A stretch of DNA of 64,000 nucleotides from Verrucomicrobiaceae bacterium (GTDB taxonomy: Bacteria; Verrucomicrobiota; Verrucomicrobiia; Verrucomicrobiales; Verrucomicrobiaceae): assembly GCA_024232965.1 (NCBI GenBank), contig JACKQF010000006.1:124001-188000 (forward strand). The letters run 5' to 3'. This document shows positions 62,041 to 64,000 of this stretch, one piece after another (the stretch's first letter is position 1; each line of letters opens with the position of its first letter). The notes beneath the pieces were generated by a model that was given only the letters and a program-made list of their open reading frames with translations, was not told the DNA's origin and did no database searches. A program made the translations under genes and the position numbers.

Positions 62041-62063
62041 GCCCCGCAATCGTAACGAAGGCA

Positions 62064-63371
62064 ATGTCCCCACGAGATCGCATCCAACACATCCGCAGCG
62101 CTTTTCCTGAGCAGGGGATGTTTCGCGACAAAGAATGGGTGCTGTCGGATCGCCCCTTCCCGCTTTCGCCAGAGATCGTGGACCTGATCGAAAAGCTGGG
62201 GCCAGCGCTGAGGGCGTTTCAGCGTGCCTCCAACGAGCTGTACTTTTTGTCTGCCGCAGGCACCGCCTTTCCGTGGGTGGCAGAATGGTTAGATCGCGGC
62301 AAGCCGCAACGCGTCATAGATCTGGGGCGTGATCCGCGCTGGCGGGATGCGCTGCCGCGTGTCTTGCGGCCGGACCTGGTGCTGACGGAGGACGGCGTGT
62401 GCATCACGGAGCTGGACTCCATCCCGGGCGGCATCGGCCTGACGGGTTGGCTGAACCAAACCTACGCCGCCCTGGGGGATGCCGTCATCGGTGGCGGGGA
62501 CGGCATGCTGCGCGGCGTTCGGGGGGCCTTTCCAAACGAGGACATCCTGATTTCCCGGGAGTCCGCCGACTACCAACCGGAGATGGAATGGCTGGTCGCG
62601 CAACTGGCCGATGGCCGCGCCGTGCTGAACCCTTGGGACCTGGATCCGCAACGGCTGCGCGGTCGCACCGTGTATCGCTTCTTCGAGCTCTTTGACCTGC
62701 CGAACATCGAGAACATCGACGCACTGCTGGAGACGGCTCGCGCTGGCGACCTGACGTTTTCACCACCCTTGAAGGCCTTTTTGGAAGAGAAGCTCTGGCT
62801 GGTGCTGTTTTGGAACCCGCAATTGGCAGACTACTGGCAGGAGGCGCTGACTGCCGAGCACTTGGATCTCTTACGCCGCACCATCCCGCAAGGTTGGCTG
62901 ATGGATCCCACGCCCCTACCATCCTGCGCGGTCTGGCCCGGATTGAATGTGCACGACTGGCAGGAGGTGAAGCGCTTTGGCGGCAAAGATCGGCAACTGG
63001 TGCTCAAAATCAGCGGCTTCTCAGAGATCGGCTGGGGCGCGCGCAGTGTGTCCATCGGCCATGACCTCTCGCAAGAACAATGGGGCGCTGCCATCGATGA
63101 GGCGCTGGCCTCAGCGGCGGATCACCCCTATGTGCTGCAGGCATTTCACCGCGGTCGCGTCGTGGATCATCCCGCTTGGCGGGAAGACCTCGGCGGAACG
63201 GTGACGATGCGGGCGCGGGTGCGACTCTGCCCCTACTTCTTCGCTCCAGACGCCGCCCGCCAGCCCGATCTGGGCGGCATTTTAGCGACCGTCTGTCCAG
63301 CAGACAAAAAGATCCTTCACGGCATGAAGGACGCCATCATGCTGCCCTGCGTGGGCCGTGACCCAGCCTAA
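62064..63371 (+). CDS. ATP-grasp-like protein of unknown function
   Basis: A 435-residue protein started at the ATG giving MSPRDRIQHIRSAF. The frame also extends upstream to a TTG. Features reminiscent of ATP-grasp enzymes such as glutathionylspermidine synthases are ITELDSIPGGIGLTGWLNQ (metal/ATP end) and LVLKISGFSEIGWGARSV, with a Lys and Gly-rich loop. HPYVLQAFHRGRVVD also fits a hinge. I have not seen a named family; it looks like an uncharacterised PVC protein. It lies 23 bp after the CBM9-like gene. The reaction is unknown; ligation of a carboxylate to an amine is the usual ATP-grasp activity. Confidence 0.6.
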   Translation: MSPRDRIQHIRSAFPEQGMFRDKEWVLSDRPFPLSPEIVDLIEKLGPALRAFQRASNELYFLSAAGTAFPWVAEWLDRGKPQRVIDLGRDPRWRDALPRVLRPDLVLTEDGVCITELDSIPGGIGLTGWLNQTYAALGDAVIGGGDGMLRGVRGAFPNEDILISRESADYQPEMEWLVAQLADGRAVLNPWDLDPQRLRGRTVYRFFELFDLPNIENIDALLETARAGDLTFSPPLKAFLEEKLWLVLFWNPQLADYWQEALTAEHLDLLRRTIPQGWLMDPTPLPSCAVWPGLNVHDWQEVKRFGGKDRQLVLKISGFSEIGWGARSVSIGHDLSQEQWGAAIDEALASAADHPYVLQAFHRGRVVDHPAWREDLGGTVTMRARVRLCPYFFAPDAARQPDLGGILATVCPADKKILHGMKDAIMLPCVGRDPA

Positions 63372-63402
63372 GATCGGACCATCGAAGGTGGGGTAGGAGG
63401 GT

Positions 63403-63656
63403 GTGAAACCTGCAAAATACCGGCACCATTCCGCGCAATGGGGGCACCGTACCGGAGCTTTTCGACACCGTTCTACGAAATACGGACGCCGTTCCAGAGT
63501 TTTCCGACACCGTTCCGCAAAATGGGGGCAGCCGATTTGCGAAATTCCGGGCCCCCTTTTCTCAGAACGGTGTCGTACTGGAAGAAAAAGTTGCCCCCAT
63601 CGGCCGGAACGGCACCCGCTTTTTCGGGAACGGTGCCCCCTTTTTCTAGGTTTCCA
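63403..63656. repeat. Paired inverted arrays of a 21-bp repeat
   Basis: Five 21-base units in plus orientation (63424-63444, 63445-63465, 63466-63486, 63487-63507, 63508-63528), consensus CACCGTTCCGCAAAATGGGG, are followed after a 2-base centre by five units in minus orientation (63531-63551, 63552-63572, 63573-63593, 63594-63614, 63615-63635). Degenerate sixth units (63403-63423 and 63636-63656) at the two ends share GAAACCT. The phase is exact, the copies imperfect, and no gene is in the block. It fills most of the 441-bp gap between the ATP-grasp-like gene and the DUF4351-like gene; the remainder (63657-63812) shows only a short open tail without homology. Confidence 0.8.
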
Positions 63657-63812
63657 CCAGCGGCGGCGGGGGCGGCTAGTGCGGGTGACGCGTTCAATGT
63701 CCGTTTCAAGCTACCTGCGAGCACCGAAGACTGCATCCAGGCAGCGCTGCCGTTGATCCGTTGAGGGATGTGAGCCACCAACACCCTGCGCGGTGTCCGC
63801 ACGGAATGCGCT

Positions 63813-64000
63813 TCAGTTCCCTGCCCGATTGAGCCAATCGAGGCAGTCCGTCTCAGTCGTGAGGAAGAGGATTGCTTCTCCGAAGGCCAGTAACTGTTCT
63901 TCATCCAGTTGGCTCACCAACGGCGTGGCTTGGGCCGCGATGGTTGGGAACTTCCTCTGCAGTTGGCGGACCGCGAAAATGACCTCACCCTCCTGACGAC
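63813..64000 (-). CDS. C-terminal fragment of a DUF4351/Rpn-type protein (truncated by window edge)
   Basis: A minus-strand frame runs from the window edge to the stop at 63813-63815 and gives 61 residues. They include GEVIFAVRQLQRKFPTIAAQ and LDEEQLLAFGEAILFL, ending DCLDWLNRAGN. This matches the DUF4351 helical tail found at the end of Rpn-family PD-(D/E)xK proteins. The nuclease domain itself lies outside the window. Rpn proteins are DNA endonucleases linked to recombination and phage defence. Assignment is by motif and is moderate. Confidence 0.6.
   Translation of the reverse strand, partial: RQEGEVIFAVRQLQRKFPTIAAQATPLVSQLDEEQLLAFGEAILFLTTETDCLDWLNRAGN

Noticed and set aside
63403..63656. 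A CRISPR array
   Set aside because: The 21-bp units are contiguous without spacers, change orientation in the middle and have no cas genes near.
63438..63764. A coding frame across the 21-bp repeats
   Set aside because: The 7-codon periodicity comes from the DNA repeat, it is Arg/His- or Pro-rich in every frame, and no start or homology supports it. The stretch after the repeats is open only for about 35 codons.
1..64000. tRNA or rRNA genes
   Set aside because: No cloverleaf with the expected T-loop or conserved rRNA stretch was noticed by eye. A tRNAscan run would settle it.

Overview
The window looks like chromosome of a Gram-negative member of the PVC superphylum, most likely Verrucomicrobia (Verrucomicrobiaceae/Prosthecobacter-like). 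This is inferred from the gene content, not from a database search. The evidence is a GC-rich sequence, paired FGly sulfatases with a SASA-type esterase, PQQ-like propeller proteins, very large secreted Ig/propeller/cupredoxin proteins, an EboE homologue, a zwf-opcA pair, a TonB receptor and many lipoproteins. No tRNA, rRNA, CRISPR array or prophage was recognised.

The left half (1-32 kb) is mostly housekeeping in short operons on both strands. It begins with the tail of an HNH-endonuclease-like gene, a small membrane protein and a pentapeptide-repeat protein. Next come hflK-hflC-tig (protein quality control) and a reverse-strand sulfatase / carbohydrate esterase / sulfatase operon for sulfated glycans. 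These are followed by a YraN-like protein, uronate isomerase (uxaC), a lipoprotein metallopeptidase, a Ca2+/Na+ antiporter-like protein, rpe and a PQQ-like propeller. A cluster of tiny zinc-ribbon/membrane genes lies at 17.1-18.7 kb. After it come dnaJ, grpE and a SpoIIE-phosphatase/STAS partner-switching pair, then rhomboid, PLD-like, SDR, folD, eboE and zwf-opcA.

The middle (32-44.4 kb) is accessory. It holds a 1317-residue secreted protein joining a TIM barrel, a LamG-like domain, a propeller and a C-terminal azurin-type cupredoxin. This is followed by a REP-associated-tyrosine-type transposase, and by a 1731-residue secreted trypsin-like/RCC1/delta-60 repeat protein with its membrane-anchored neighbour. 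Two broken copies of the cupredoxin 3' end lie at 37.4 and 44.2 kb, so the three copies bracket the inserted material.

The right part (45.3-59.7 kb, all reverse strand) reads as one metal-handling, probably copper-handling, gene string. In transcription order it encodes an HPCSMC-motif membrane protein, a small cytochrome c, and a 1446-residue secreted protein with two CxxCH haem sites in a MauG/peroxidase-like region. These are followed by a secreted protein with three Trp-rich repeats of about 180 residues, an outer-membrane barrel, Sco1/SenC, an HMA-domain protein, a HupE/UreJ-like membrane protein, an unknown membrane protein and a TonB receptor. A di-haem MauG-like enzyme next to a secreted Trp-rich protein recalls the known MbnP/MbnH, CorA/CorB and MopE pairs, in which Trp oxidised to kynurenine binds copper. 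The repeat family and the C-terminal module shared by the two large proteins look undescribed to me; this is the best candidate for a new system in the window.

The window closes with a Pro-rich von Willebrand A membrane protein, a CBM9-like protein, an ATP-grasp-like protein, a striking pair of inverted 21-bp repeat arrays (63403-63656), and the end of a DUF4351-type protein.
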